Source: Thraustochytrium sp. TN22
Taxonomy: Eukaryota > Sar > Bigyra > Thraustochytrida > Thraustochytriidae
NCBI GenBank assembly: GCA_013306675.1
Contig: JABLUY010000316.1
Location: forward strand, 1 to 35,150
Reading direction: 5' to 3'
DNA length: 35,150 nt
A program made the position numbers and the translations under genes. Below are positions 1 to 9,327 of the stretch, piece by piece. Below the pieces are notes generated by a model that was not told where the DNA came from, made no database searches, and saw only the letters and a program-made list of their open reading frames with translations. Positions within the stretch are counted from its first letter, which is position 1. Each line of letters begins with the position of its first letter.

Positions 1-1112
1 GCCGGCGCGGGGGCGGGGCTTCGTTGCGTTTCTAAGACCTGTCCATCTTTTAGCTATTCGACCGGATCAGTGCTCCCTTCACTTGTTAGGTGCAGATCGG
101 TGTTTTGCTACTACTCCAGGCGCGAATCGAACTTGCGCATGGAGGCAAGCGTAGTGTGCGTGCACGCTTGCGCCTAGCAATGAGTAGTCCGTCGGCGTGC
201 CGCTGATGTGCAGGCTGTTGTGCTCGTCGGTGCAGTGGAGAGGCTGACGTGAGGACATCAGATGCTGTGTTTGGACCTGATGTGCTTCGGCAGCCGCCGC
301 GGACAAACACGAACTCGGGCTCAAAAGGGCGCATGCGTTCCGGCCAGCTCGCACAGGCCCTTGCGCCCGCGGCTGGAGGCCGTCAGTCAGTGGGCGTCTT
401 TCAAAGTTGTCTCTCGCACAAGAAACCGTTCAGAGCGAAGCAGCTTGCTGCGCTGCGACGATGCTCTCTTTTGCTGCGCTCTTTCTTCCGTCGTCGGCAA
501 CGACAACCACTTCTTTTTTCCTGGCTCGGGCGGGCAATCAGCTTGGGACCTCATTGCCTCTGCTGCTGCCTTTGGAACAGGCTGCACGATCTCAGGGTGG
601 TGGGATGGCTGTCGATGGTCTCGCTGCATTGTTGTTGATTTGCCGCTCTTTACACTTATCCAAGGCACCAAAAAGGGACTTCAGCCACTCCCTCCGCCCG
701 AGCACCCATCCCACCTGGCCATGACCTCTTGGGAACTCTAGCAAGCATCACTTACCAAGGCCCTGGAGCGGAGGTGCATCACCGTTGGCGTGTCGTGCCG
801 GTGGTCAGCTGGCCAGTTGGATGGGTTACCGCTTGATGACTCCGCATGCTCCTACTCTTGAGCCGATGGTTGTCAGTGAGTCAGAGTTGAGCCGATGGTT
901 GAGTTGAGCCGATGGTTGAGTTGAGCCGATGCTCAGAGAATCCAAGTCCAAGCAAGGGCAAATGGATGACGATGACCAGATTGCCTGTCGGTTTGTGCGT
1001 TCTTGATTGTGAGAGCTTTCATCACATGCCTGGTCTCTCGCTCTTGCTTGAAACATATTTTCACATTTCGAGACGGTTCTGGAAAGACAGACACCCAGTG
1101 TCAAGCGCAGGT
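1..1112. other. Gene-free left end, downstream of NSF
   Basis: I see no convincing gene here. Open frames in this stretch are short, overlap each other on both strands and resemble no protein family I know. Base composition is more even than in the neighbouring coding regions. It holds a perfect 8-bp inverted repeat (GCAAGCGT/ACGCTTGC, about 144-171, 11-nt loop) and a 17-bp tandem repeat near 886-936. It begins downstream of the NSF stop codon, so its right part probably includes the NSF 3' UTR and polyadenylation region. A gene lying mostly off the left edge cannot be excluded. Confidence 0.6.
858..936. repeat. 17-bp tandem repeat
   Basis: Units GTTGAGCCGATGGTTGA lie at 886-902 and 903-919. 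A partly diverged third unit lies at 920-936, and an isolated copy of the core TTGAGCCGATGGTTG begins near 858. The array sits about 180 bp beyond the NSF stop codon, in its likely 3' flank. No function is evident; replication slippage is the simplest explanation. Confidence 0.85.
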
Positions 1113-3377
1113 TCAGCTGTAGCCGATGGAGAGAAGGCACTCCTGGAAGCGATCGACGGTGATCTCTTCGACGCCCTGGCGCGCCATTTCGAGGACGACG
1201 AGGAGCTTCTTGACGGCGATGGGCTTCTTGCAGTCGCGCGCGATCGCGGCGAGGTGGTCGGGCGCGATGCGGACGGCGGAGGCGTCGGCCTGGCTCTGAT
1301 CGATGAGATTGCGAATGACCTCTTCGACAGCCTTGTCGGAGTCGAGCAGGGGCATGGAGAGCTCGACGTTGAAGACCTGGACGAGGCCGAGGTCCTGGAG
1401 GAGGTGCGGGACGGAGGTGGTGCCGACGACCATGAGCTTGCGGTCCTCGCGCGGCGGCGGCTTGTTGATGAGCACGAGGAGGGCTTGGAGCACGAGGTTG
1501 GAGAAGCGCGGGCCGATGGGAACGTAGTCGATGAGGCGCTCGATGTCATCGAAGACGATGAGGGAGATGGGGCTCTTGTAGGCGTCCTCGAAGATGGCAG
1601 CGATCTGGGAGCACTTTTGGTTCTCGGAGTAGCCGATCATGGAGTCGGCTGTGACAACCTTGGTAAAGTTGAAGCCTGCCTCGGCGGCCATCTTGGCGAT
1701 GACGGCGGTCTTGCCACAGCCCTTCTCGCCGGCGAGCAGGACGGAGAGCAGCGGGGTGCGCGGCGAGTAGAGGCACTGGTCGGCGAGCGCGCGGAGCGTC
1801 TGGTCGACGTGACTGAAGGCCTCGTTGAAGGGGATGACGCCGTTGCGGTAGAGGCTCTTGAGCTCCTCCTCGGCCTGCACGCCAAAGGCGGGGTGGACTT
1901 CGCTGAGGGCGGCGTCAAAGTCGTCGCCCGTGACGACGATGCGGTCCGCGTCCATGAGCTTGGAGAGGTCCTCGGAGTTGACATGGCGATTGGTGGCGAA
2001 GGAGACGGCGGAGCGCACGAGGCCCTCGATCTCGGCGCCGGAGAAGTTTTTGGTGTCACGCGCAAGCGCGGGCAGGTCGACGTCGGTGCCGAGGCTGTCG
2101 GTGTCGCGCATGCTCTTGGTATGGATGTTGAGGATCTGCAGGCGGCCCTCCTCGCTGGGCAGCCCGATTTCCATCTGCACCTCAAAGCGGCCGGGACGCA
2201 GGAGCGCCGAGTCGATCATGTCGAGGCGGTTGGTCATGCCGATGAGCAGCACGTTGTTGAGCGAGTTGACGCCGTCGATCTTGGCGAGCAGCTGGTTGAC
2301 GACGGAATCGCCCACGCCCGTGCCGTCGCGCTTGCTGCCACGCTGGCGGCAGATGGCGTCGATCTCGTCAAAGATGATGACATGCAGCTCGCTGTCGTCG
2401 CCGGCGGCGGCTTGCTCCTCCTCGGCCTCGGCGAAGAGCTTGCGCACGTTCTCCTCAGCCTGGCCGACGAACTTGCTGAGCACCTCGGGGCCCGAGACGA
2501 TCTTGGGCTCGCGCGCGTTCTCGCCCCCCTGCAGCACCTTGCTGATCTGGCGCGCGATGAGCGTCTTGCCGCAGCCGGGCGGCCCGAAGAGCATGAGGCC
2601 GCGCACGTGCTTGATGCCGAGCTTGCGTACGACCTCGGGCGGCAGGATACGCGAGACAAAGGCGCGTCGGAAGATGTCGCCGAACTCCTTGTTGAGGCCG
2701 CCGATGCCGAGCTTCTCGAAGTTGGTATCCATCATCTTGCTCGCCGACTTGCGCGTGGCTTGGCCCGTGAGCCGCAGCGAGGCGTCGCCGACCTTGCTAA
2801 AGGTCCACGCCGTCGACTTGGTCAGGACGCCGCCGCCGCCGCGCCGCAGCTGATCCACGACGGCGCCTGCCGCGCCGCCTGCCGCCTCCGACTGCGCCTG
2901 CCCGCTCACCTGCGGCACGTGGGCCACGTCCCCCACGCTGATGCGCACTGGCTCACCCTTGAACTTGTAGGCCATGCTCATGCCGCGCTCCAGCACCTGG
3001 CCGCCAAAGGCCTGGCAGAGCTCCTCGGTCAGCTCGCGGCAGTCGATCACGGTCTCGCGCGCGGATGCCTTGCGCAGGAGCGCCACGCTCGCCTCCACGG
3101 AGTCCAGGTACAGCGTCTCATCGCGCGGCAGCCGGAAGGGACGCACCGCCACGCGCTGGTCCTGCTCCACGCGCAAGAAGTTCCGCTGTAGGTTGCTCAG
3201 CGCCAGCGTGCCAGGCGCCACTTCGCCCGAGCTCTTGAGCGTCAGCACGTGGCCCGTCACCTCCACGAGCTCGTTGCCCGGCGACAGCCCTGCAGCTGCA
3301 TAGTCTTGCTCGCTGCAGTACGCGCAGTTCGTGTACGCCAGCCGCACCGACGTCAGCGCCGCCACCGCGAGCTCCAT
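1113..3377 (-). CDS. NSF: Vesicle-fusing ATPase NSF/Sec18
   Basis: A 754-aa AAA+ ATPase that with SNAP disassembles SNARE complexes after membrane fusion, acting in the cytosol and on Golgi, ER and endosomal membranes. The order is an N domain (about residues 1-190), D1 and D2. D1 has Walker A GPPGCGKT at 265-272, Walker B IIFDEID at 334-340 and an arginine-finger region (LLRPGRFE near 393-400). D2 has GEKGCGKT at 550-557 and the NSF-type Walker B VFDDIERL near 608-615, followed by DYVPIGPRFSN, which separates NSF from CDC48/p97. Length matches animal and yeast NSF. The start is the first ATG that gives a complete N domain, and no intron is needed. It diverges from the RPC9-like gene. A long open frame on the opposite strand is a GC-bias shadow. 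Confidence 0.96.
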   Translation of the reverse strand: MELAVAALTSVRLAYTNCAYCSEQDYAAAGLSPGNELVEVTGHVLTLKSSGEVAPGTLALSNLQRNFLRVEQDQRVAVRPFRLPRDETLYLDSVEASVALLRKASARETVIDCRELTEELCQAFGGQVLERGMSMAYKFKGEPVRISVGDVAHVPQVSGQAQSEAAGGAAGAVVDQLRRGGGGVLTKSTAWTFSKVGDASLRLTGQATRKSASKMMDTNFEKLGIGGLNKEFGDIFRRAFVSRILPPEVVRKLGIKHVRGLMLFGPPGCGKTLIARQISKVLQGGENAREPKIVSGPEVLSKFVGQAEENVRKLFAEAEEEQAAAGDDSELHVIIFDEIDAICRQRGSKRDGTGVGDSVVNQLLAKIDGVNSLNNVLLIGMTNRLDMIDSALLRPGRFEVQMEIGLPSEEGRLQILNIHTKSMRDTDSLGTDVDLPALARDTKNFSGAEIEGLVRSAVSFATNRHVNSEDLSKLMDADRIVVTGDDFDAALSEVHPAFGVQAEEELKSLYRNGVIPFNEAFSHVDQTLRALADQCLYSPRTPLLSVLLAGEKGCGKTAVIAKMAAEAGFNFTKVVTADSMIGYSENQKCSQIAAIFEDAYKSPISLIVFDDIERLIDYVPIGPRFSNLVLQALLVLINKPPPREDRKLMVVGTTSVPHLLQDLGLVQVFNVELSMPLLDSDKAVEEVIRNLIDQSQADASAVRIAPDHLAAIARDCKKPIAVKKLLVVLEMARQGVEEITVDRFQECLLSIGYS

Positions 3378-4258
3378 CGTTGGAGAGAAAGAGAGAGAGA
3401 GAGAGTGAGTGAGGAGAAGATGAGAGAGAGTACGTGCGTGTCGTTGCTGCCGTCGCTGCAGCCGCCGCCGCGGCCGCTGCCGCCGCGACCGCTGCCGCCG
3501 CGACCGCCGCCGCCGCTGACCGCCGCTGACCGCCGCTGACCGCCGTTGCTGCGCAGCCGCGGGCCGCCGCGGATACCGTTCTGCCTCGCTGCTTCGGTAC
3601 GGTGGCCAGGCCAGGTCACCGCCGAGGCGACAGCGAAATGACTCATGCAGTGCGCGCCTGCAGTGCAGTGCCAGTGACAGGGCGGAGGATCAACGCTGCG
3701 TAGCTACGAGCGTGGGCGTAAGAGTCAGTAGAAGCACTTCGGCATCACGCACAAGAAAGGTCCTTATCTTGCCGTGGTGAGTTCCGGCGCTTGTCGCAGA
3801 GCCCGACCATGCAGCATGGCTTCCGCACGGGAACTTGTCAAGCCAACATGACGATGCAGAGCTCGAACCAATCCGAGGCATTGCCCTCTGGCTCATCCTG
3901 CCCTGATCGATCGCGCCTCTGCGTTCGCTTTCATTGTCAGGGGACGAAAGCAGGGGGGGCGGTGAGGGGGCACGATAGAGAGCATACGCAAAGCGCCGGG
4001 CTCCGGAGCCAGTCGTTGACCGTCCATCCTAGGATGTACCGCGTGTGGCGTGCCCCCCCTTCTCCAACCAGCCCGACAGAGAGGGCGCCTGGCCGTCAGC
4101 CATGGCCATCGGCAGACCCCCGACCGCTGCGGCGCGCCGCGACGCGGGCCAGCGCGGCGCAGCGCACGTGGACGGGTGCGCGGACGACGCGGCGGGCAGC
4201 CCGGGCCTGCTTGCTGGCGCCGCTCGCCTCTTCGGCCAGCGGCTGTGGCCAGGCCGGC
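3378..4258. promoter_or_regulatory. Divergent NSF / RPC9 intergenic region
   Basis: An 880-bp spacer between two divergently transcribed housekeeping genes, so it must contain both promoters and 5' UTRs. A GA-rich stretch (3383-3430) starts six bases upstream of the NSF ATG and would be a CT-rich 5' UTR on the NSF strand. From about 3459 to 3550 there are imperfect CCGCCG repeats ending in 10-bp units of the type ACCGCCGCTG. I see no TATA box or recognisable core element. Open frames here look non-coding. Confidence 0.45.
3383..3550. repeat. GA-rich and CCGCCG/ACCGCCGCTG simple repeats
   Basis: The first part (3383-3430) is a near-pure GA purine tract. The second part (about 3459-3550) is built of CCGCCGCG(A)CCGCTG-like units that grade into a regular 10-bp ACCGCCGCTG repeat near 3515-3545. 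Both lie in the presumed 5' UTR or promoter of NSF. Such tracts can form triplex or unusual structures, but nothing in the sequence proves a role. Confidence 0.75.
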
Positions 4259-4855
4259 ATGGCGACGTCCACTGGCAAGGCGAACAAGGGCACCGCGAGC
4301 GGCGAGCCGGTGCAGCTGGTGAACCGCGAGGTGTACGAGATCGTGGCGAGCCGGCTGGAGCTGTACAAGGACTACGAGGACCAGTACGGCAAGAGCAACG
4401 ACCTCAAGCATGCGCGCTGGATCTGCGACAAGGTCAAGACGACCTTTGCCGAGGAGGACGCGCACTCCTTCGAGAAGCTGCAGGCCTTTATCGAGAAGGC
4501 ACGCTCTACCTTTGATCTCTCCAAGATGACGCGGTCTGAGTGGCTGCAGCTCGTCAACCTCCGCCCGCAGGACCAGGGCACCTTTCAGGCCGTGAGTATG
4601 GGCGGACGCTCCGCGCGTTCGAGCAGTTGCTGCTGCTGCTGATGATGATGATAATGTCGCGACTGCGGCGGTGGTCGTGCATCGCATCCGCTTGTATACA
4701 TGGTTAGGACTGACGCTCTTGACGCTCTGCAGATTGTGCCCGAGGCCGCGACGCGGTTTCCAGATATTTACGACGCCGAGACCGGCGAGCAGAACCTCTT
4801 GCTGGACATGATCGTGGAGACCTTTCACGGCGCTGCGGCCGCTGCAGAATCATAA
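4259..4855 (+). CDS. RPC9: RNA polymerase III subunit RPC9-like (Rpb4/RPC9 family)
   Basis: Two exons, 4259-4591 and 4733-4855, joined across a 141-nt phase-0 intron (donor GTGAGT, acceptor CTCTGCAG), give a 151-aa protein. The N-terminal part (PVQLVNREVYEIV) resembles the RPC9 start, where a Leu-x-Asn-x-Glu-Val motif opens the fold. The LSKMTRSEWLQLVNLRPQ stretch (about residues 88-104) matches the HRDC-like helix motif of RPC9 (LTKAEKLQLLNHRP in human, from memory). The C-terminal acidic helix follows in exon 2. RPC9 pairs with RPC8 to form the stalk of Pol III, which makes tRNA and 5S RNA. Rpb4 of Pol II is the main alternative; the N-terminus and NxRP motif favour RPC9. The frame is open upstream, but sequence resemblance begins after the chosen ATG. 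Confidence 0.75.
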
Positions 4856-5516
4856 CGCGCCAGGAAGAGATACGCTTACCCAAGCAAGCGAAGTGGGCAA
4901 GGGGAAAGTCGTTGGATGCGCGTTGGGGGCAAGCCACGGCTGACTATGAGTCATGGCTGCCCTACCCTGTCCTGTCCTGTAGCGGACCTTGTACGGCGAC
5001 GTCTGGCTGATCGACCAGTGCTGCTCGAGCCTCGCTCGTCCTTCTTTGCCTTGCTCGCCTCGCTCGTACAAACTCATTCATGTTCTCTGCTGTGTGTTTT
5101 TGGTCTGGCTGGCGACGCTGTGGGCGCGAGCCCGACAGGAGCCCGGCCGGCGGTGATTTATGCGTCCGTCATCGACGTTGTGCAAAGAGCTTGGGGCCTG
5201 CGCCATGCCATGCTGCCTTTGTCAGTTTGCGCTGGGCCTGGGCAGCTCTTTCTAGCGTTTTCCGGCTCGCCGAGCCTCGCGGCGTTCACAGGCTCATCAT
5301 GGAGGACCAAGAAGACGACGGCGTCGGCGCCAGTCAGGAGCCGCGGCAGTCTGCATTCCGTACGCAGCAGGCGGGCGCAGCGCGGGCTTGTGTGCGGCGG
5401 GCGCAGGAGGGCAGCAGCGCGGGCGCTGGCGAGGGGCGGCTGCGGCGGGCGGCGACCTGCCGGAGAGCCTACGGACACGTCGGGGCGAAGCAAGGGCCAG
5501 ACCGCGAAGCATCACG
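4856..5516. other. Intergenic spacer RPC9 - BOLA3
   Basis: No gene is supported. Open frames on both strands are arginine/alanine-rich translations of GC-rich DNA without family resemblance. The stretch should carry the RPC9-like 3' UTR and the BOLA3 promoter and 5' UTR. I see no TATA box, RNA gene or repeat of note. Confidence 0.5.
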
Positions 5517-5903
5517 ATGCTGCAGCACGCTCGGAGGGCCGTCGCGGCTCAGAGCCGCGCTGCGACGCTGGCGCAGAGCCGCGCCGCGACGCTGGCACAG
5601 GCGCGGCCGCAGGTGCATGTGGAGCGCCTGGTGGCACGGGCCGTGCGGCCGCTCTCGGGCACGGCGTCCTCGGGCATCGAGGAGGACATGATGCGCCTGC
5701 TCTCTGCGGAGCTGCAGGCCAGCGAGGTGTCCGTGGCGGACGTGAGCGGCGGCTGCGGCGCGGCCTATGACATCAAGGTCACCTCGCCGCTCTTTGAGGG
5801 CAAGAACAAGGTCCAGCAGGCTCGCCTGGTGTACGAGGTCCTCGACGCGCACATTAAGGAGATGCACTCTGTCAAGGTCTCCACCTCCGTGCCGAAGAAG
5901 TAG
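5517..5903 (+). CDS. BOLA3: BolA-like protein 3, mitochondrial
   Basis: A 128-aa protein. Residues 1 to about 50 are rich in Arg, Ala, Ser and Gln with almost no acidic residues, a typical mitochondrial presequence. The BolA domain follows, with the class-3 signature DVSGGCGAAYDIKV (Cys80 in GGCG), the KVQQARLVYEVL helix and the invariant His117 in IKEMHSV, ending TSVPKK, very close to animal BOLA3. Cys80 and His117 are the expected ligands for a [2Fe-2S] cluster shared with the glutaredoxin GLRX5. The protein acts in late mitochondrial Fe-S assembly, including delivery to lipoate synthase. The ATG at 5517 is chosen because it opens the presequence; an in-frame ATG at 5388 would add an unlikely extension. 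The presequence contains a 24-bp tandem duplication (5547-5570 and 5571-5594). Confidence 0.92.
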   Translation: MLQHARRAVAAQSRAATLAQSRAATLAQARPQVHVERLVARAVRPLSGTASSGIEEDMMRLLSAELQASEVSVADVSGGCGAAYDIKVTSPLFEGKNKVQQARLVYEVLDAHIKEMHSVKVSTSVPKK

Positions 5904-7015
5904 CCGCACAAGCAAAAATCAAACAGAGAATGAGAGTCATGTTGCCTGTCGCGGGTGTGGCGGGGCGGGGGCGCTCGATTTTTTGCTGGCTGCTGGATTG
6001 TCGGACGGAACGGTTGCCAAGCGTCTTGTGCGTGCTTGCTTGCTCTTGCGTGGAGGCAAGATGCTCTTGCGCGCTGCGGCCTTGGTGGATCACCTGCGCA
6101 AGCAAAGCGCTGTCGACTGGGCAGCCTTTTTCCCCTTTCGCCAAGAGCACTCGGGCCCGAACGCTAACTGTAATTAGCAAGCAGCCAGGCAAATCTTGCG
6201 CCCGATGCCTGAAACCGCGCAGGTCTTCGCGGCACGACCCAGCTTGACTGTGAGTTCAAATACAGGCGCGCACGAGCTGCCACGTTCTCCCGGCGCCCGC
6301 CGTCCAGTGCTCAGGCTGGCTCACTCGCCACAGCCACAGCGGCCCTCACCGCCCCTCACCGTCGCGCATTGCGTTCCGCCCAGTACCTTCGAAGTTCGTG
6401 ACAGGCTCGCCCGCTGGCCCAGCGACCGCGCCTCAGGCTGGCCGCACTGGCAGGCGGCACGCGCCGTTTTGCAGCGCCAAGCAAGCAATCCATGGGCGCG
6501 CGTCGCGCGCCGACCGAATCCACGTCTCCTCCTACTAGGCTCTAGCCTAGCTCACGTCAGCCAGGCAGTGCACGCGCGCGCTCGCTCGCTCGCGCTGGCC
6601 CGCCGCGGCGCAGGGGGCGCTCCTGCAAATCCAGTTCCCTGTCCGGGCTGTCGAGCACGCCTCGCGGCGCCGCCCCTCGCGCTCCCGCATCTTCGGACCA
6701 GGGACGGCGGCGCGGCGCGGCTGCCTGGCGCGCGGGCTGCCGCAGCGCGCCGCAGCGCAGCGCTCCGAGAGTGGAAGTCGAAGTCTGCGCCACTGGCGCG
6801 CGCCGCACACACGCACGCACGCACTCGCTCGGCCCGGCTGCAGTGCAGAGCTGCCAGTAAAGTTGGCGTCCGAGCCGCCGCCGCGCGCGACCCAGGGCAA
6901 GGCCGCAGGCAAAGCAGAAAGGCCCGCCAGCGACGCCCGGAGCGCGCGTCGACGCTCGAGGCGGCCTGCGCTCGCTCGCAACTCGAGCTGAGGCCAGGGT
7001 CGCCAAGCGCGCAAG
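5904..7015. other. Intergenic spacer BOLA3 - membrane protein
   Basis: A 1.1 kb stretch without a supportable gene. The left part (5904-6200) is of moderate GC and probably holds the BOLA3 3' UTR. The right part is very GC-rich with short CG-, GCTC- and CACG-type runs (for example near 6577-6595 and 6810-6830) and probably contains the promoter and 5' UTR of the membrane protein gene. Long open frames across the right half on both strands have biased arginine/alanine composition and no motifs. Confidence 0.5.
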
Positions 7016-9169
7016 ATGTGGGATCCACGCGTGGGCGATGCGGAGGACGGCGATGAGGTGGCGCGCGAGGGCGGCGAGGAGGCCGGGGACGAGGAGAGCG
7101 TGGAGGGCGAGACGGTGGAGGAGCGCGCGGCGCGCATGCACAGGCACACGCAGCTGGTGGAGACCAAGGGCGGGCCGAATGCGGGCATCTTGTCGGCGGC
7201 GCAGATGGCGGCCTCGGTGCGGGACCTGGGCGAGGAGGACCTGGAGAGCCTGGCGTCGCAGGAGCCGAACCTGCAGCACAAGCTGTACGCGCGGCAGCTG
7301 GTGAGGCTCGGGTACCCGCTGCTGACCCGGGCGACGCTTGCGGACCTGGTCGCGTCCATCCAGAACCAAAAGGACACTGTGTGGATGCGCGGCGCCTGGG
7401 TGGAGTACATGGGCAACGACATGAAGTGGCACCTGGCCATGATCCGGCGCGTGGTGCGGCAGGCGCCAGACTCCTTCGACTGGAACGACCCGCGCACCGA
7501 AGGCATGGAGCCCGAGTGGAACTACTTTTACAACGTGGGCCAGGCGACGCTGCTGTCGAGCCGGTGGATCCGGGCGACCGAAGAGGGCCTCCGCGTGCTC
7601 TTCGGCGCCCGGCCGTGGGTGTGGCAGCAGTACGCCATGCTGCGTCTGGAAAAGTACATGCGTTTCCAGCAGGATCACGAGCGCGACTTCGCCGAGGTGG
7701 ACGCGCTGCAGTTCGCCGAGGCCCTCTTCGACGAGTGGCTCGCGGACCCGCGCAACGAGGACTTCAAGCGCCACTATGACTCCTTCCACAAGCCGGGCGA
7801 GGAGATGTGCGTGGAGCAAGTACTCCTGCGCGACCACCTGCTCCAGCCTTTCGAGTTCATCGATGACATTGTGGAGGACGTCGGCAGCTGGACCTTTGAC
7901 GAGGACGACCTCTCGTTGTACACGTACATGAGCGTGCTGGGCAGCGGGGGCTTCTTTGCGCTCTGCTGCTTTGGCATCCAGATCATCATCCCGTGCGTGC
8001 TGCTGGCCAACGCGCTGGTCAAGTCGGACCGCTTCGATACGGTGCTCACTTTCGACGACCTCCACTTGCGGACCACCTGGGACATGTTCTGCACCAACGA
8101 GGGCGAGCCGCTCGGCAAGATCATGAACATCGCGGTCATCTTCATCTACATCCTCACCGTCATTCCGGACACCTTCACCAAGTTCTACCGCACCACCGGC
8201 ACGAGCTCCACCGCGTACTCGCGGCTCAACTCGCTGCGCGCGGTGGTTTGGGACCAGAGCGACGACAGCATCTTCCAGATGATTGGCTTCAAGCTCGACC
8301 GCTACATGAACACGGCCTACGTCATCTTCCTCTACGGCGTTGTGCTTTTCATCCTCTTCAACACCGAGGAGGTCCTGGACGTCATCCTCAACGCCCTCGC
8401 AGCAGACTTTGTGCATCGCATCGACGAAAGCATTGCATCCCAGGACTGGTTCGACCCGGAGCAGCGCTGGATTCGCGCCGGCGCTGTGCAGCTCATCATG
8501 CAGAGCACACTGCGCCTGCGCGTGCTCGAAGACTCGCGCAAGTTTTGCCGCCACTTTGGCATCCGGCCTGAGGACTTCGCCAAAGCCACAACGGGCAACC
8601 CCAACGCGCCGCTCCCGCAGCTCTGGAACTTTCAACGCGCCCACGTGGACGACAACGACCCGCAGTACAAGAGCGAAGAGGACGAGCTCTTCTTCCTCTG
8701 CGCGGAGTACGCCAAGAAAACCAACAACCCGGAGGCCTGGCGCCAGTTCAAGAAGCGCCTCACCAATTTCTCTCTGTTCGACACCGTCGCCAACTTCTTC
8801 CTCCGCAAAAAGTACGGCATCTTCCACCAGTACGAGTCCTACCGCACCTGGAGCCTTTGGGACAAGATTCTCTTCATCGGCGACGTGCCTTCGCAAGAGG
8901 ACATCCAGGCCAGCCTCGACGAGCCCGGCCGGGCCAAGCTGGTGCGCCAGGAGGACCATCATGTCGTCGCCTTTGTCAAGGACGTCGTGCGCGTCCTCAC
9001 CGGCTATCAGTTCACGCGCGACATCTACTCCGCTTTTCACGAGGGCTTGTACCACCGCATCCCTTTTCACTTCATTGATTCCATCCTGCAGATTGTTGCC
9101 TACATTTTGCAGCTCCTTTTCCCGCTGCTCGTCATTTCCGGCCTCAGCCTCGTTCCTGACTGTTACTAA
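7016..9169 (+). CDS. Uncharacterised polytopic membrane protein, 717 aa
   Basis: I cannot name this family. The single-exon frame is certainly coding: even amino-acid composition, strong GC3 and a clean ATG (GCAAGATGT). Residues 1-40 are acidic and likely disordered. A soluble region (about 80-300) follows, rich in Trp and Tyr. Hydrophobic segments lie at about 308-335, 367-386 and 430-450, and a fourth lies at the C-terminus (about 688-712). Between the third and fourth is a large soluble region of some 240 residues. Conserved-looking blocks include VIPDTFTKFYRTTG, SDDSIFQMIGFKLDRYMNTA and LFNTEEVLDVILNALAADF, the last followed by an acidic IDESIA. I have an impression of similar algal and protist proteins but cannot verify it. 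The function could be channel, transporter or scaffold; the sequence does not decide. Confidence 0.9.
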   Translation: MWDPRVGDAEDGDEVAREGGEEAGDEESVEGETVEERAARMHRHTQLVETKGGPNAGILSAAQMAASVRDLGEEDLESLASQEPNLQHKLYARQLVRLGYPLLTRATLADLVASIQNQKDTVWMRGAWVEYMGNDMKWHLAMIRRVVRQAPDSFDWNDPRTEGMEPEWNYFYNVGQATLLSSRWIRATEEGLRVLFGARPWVWQQYAMLRLEKYMRFQQDHERDFAEVDALQFAEALFDEWLADPRNEDFKRHYDSFHKPGEEMCVEQVLLRDHLLQPFEFIDDIVEDVGSWTFDEDDLSLYTYMSVLGSGGFFALCCFGIQIIIPCVLLANALVKSDRFDTVLTFDDLHLRTTWDMFCTNEGEPLGKIMNIAVIFIYILTVIPDTFTKFYRTTGTSSTAYSRLNSLRAVVWDQSDDSIFQMIGFKLDRYMNTAYVIFLYGVVLFILFNTEEVLDVILNALAADFVHRIDESIASQDWFDPEQRWIRAGAVQLIMQSTLRLRVLEDSRKFCRHFGIRPEDFAKATTGNPNAPLPQLWNFQRAHVDDNDPQYKSEEDELFFLCAEYAKKTNNPEAWRQFKKRLTNFSLFDTVANFFLRKKYGIFHQYESYRTWSLWDKILFIGDVPSQEDIQASLDEPGRAKLVRQEDHHVVAFVKDVVRVLTGYQFTRDIYSAFHEGLYHRIPFHFIDSILQIVAYILQLLFPLLVISGLSLVPDCY

Positions 9170-9175
9170 ATTATA

Positions 9176-9322
9176 ACGAAGACTCGGAAGGAGAAGAAGG
9201 AAAAGAAGAAGAAGAAGAAGACAAAGAAAATGGAAGAAGAAGAAGAAGGAGAAGGAGAAGAAGAAGGAGGAAATGAAGAAGAAGAAGGAGGAAATGAAGA
9301 AGAAGAAGGAGGAAATGAAGAA
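9176..9322. repeat. Purine-rich GAA/GGA repeat with 21-bp units
   Basis: Starting about seven bases after the stop codon of the membrane protein gene, the + strand is almost pure purine (AAGAAG and GAAGGA units) for about 145 bp. Its right part is a regular 21-bp repeat, GAGGAAATGAAGAAGAAGAAG, present about three times (roughly 9260-9320). It would lie in the 3' UTR of that gene. A similar purine tract follows the F-box/WD40 gene. Confidence 0.85.
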
Positions 9323-9327
9323 GGGCG

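Noticed and set aside
110-180. Possible tRNA on the minus strand (AAGTTCGATTCGCGC resembles a T arm)
   Set aside because: The stem bases around the TTCGATT loop do not pair, and the nearby strong hairpin (GCAAGCGT/ACGCTTGC) does not fit a cloverleaf.
912-3191. Long open frame antisense to NSF
   Set aside because: A mirror of the GC-rich NSF codons; Asp/Leu/Glu/Val-biased with no family motif.
4916-5770. 284-codon plus-strand frame between RPC9 and BOLA3
   Set aside because: Overlaps the BOLA3 start in another frame; composition is Ala/Arg/Gly-biased with no motif.
6557-9070. 837-codon open frame antisense to the membrane protein
   Set aside because: Val/Leu/His-biased translation typical of antisense GC-rich coding DNA; the plus strand has the protein-like sequence.
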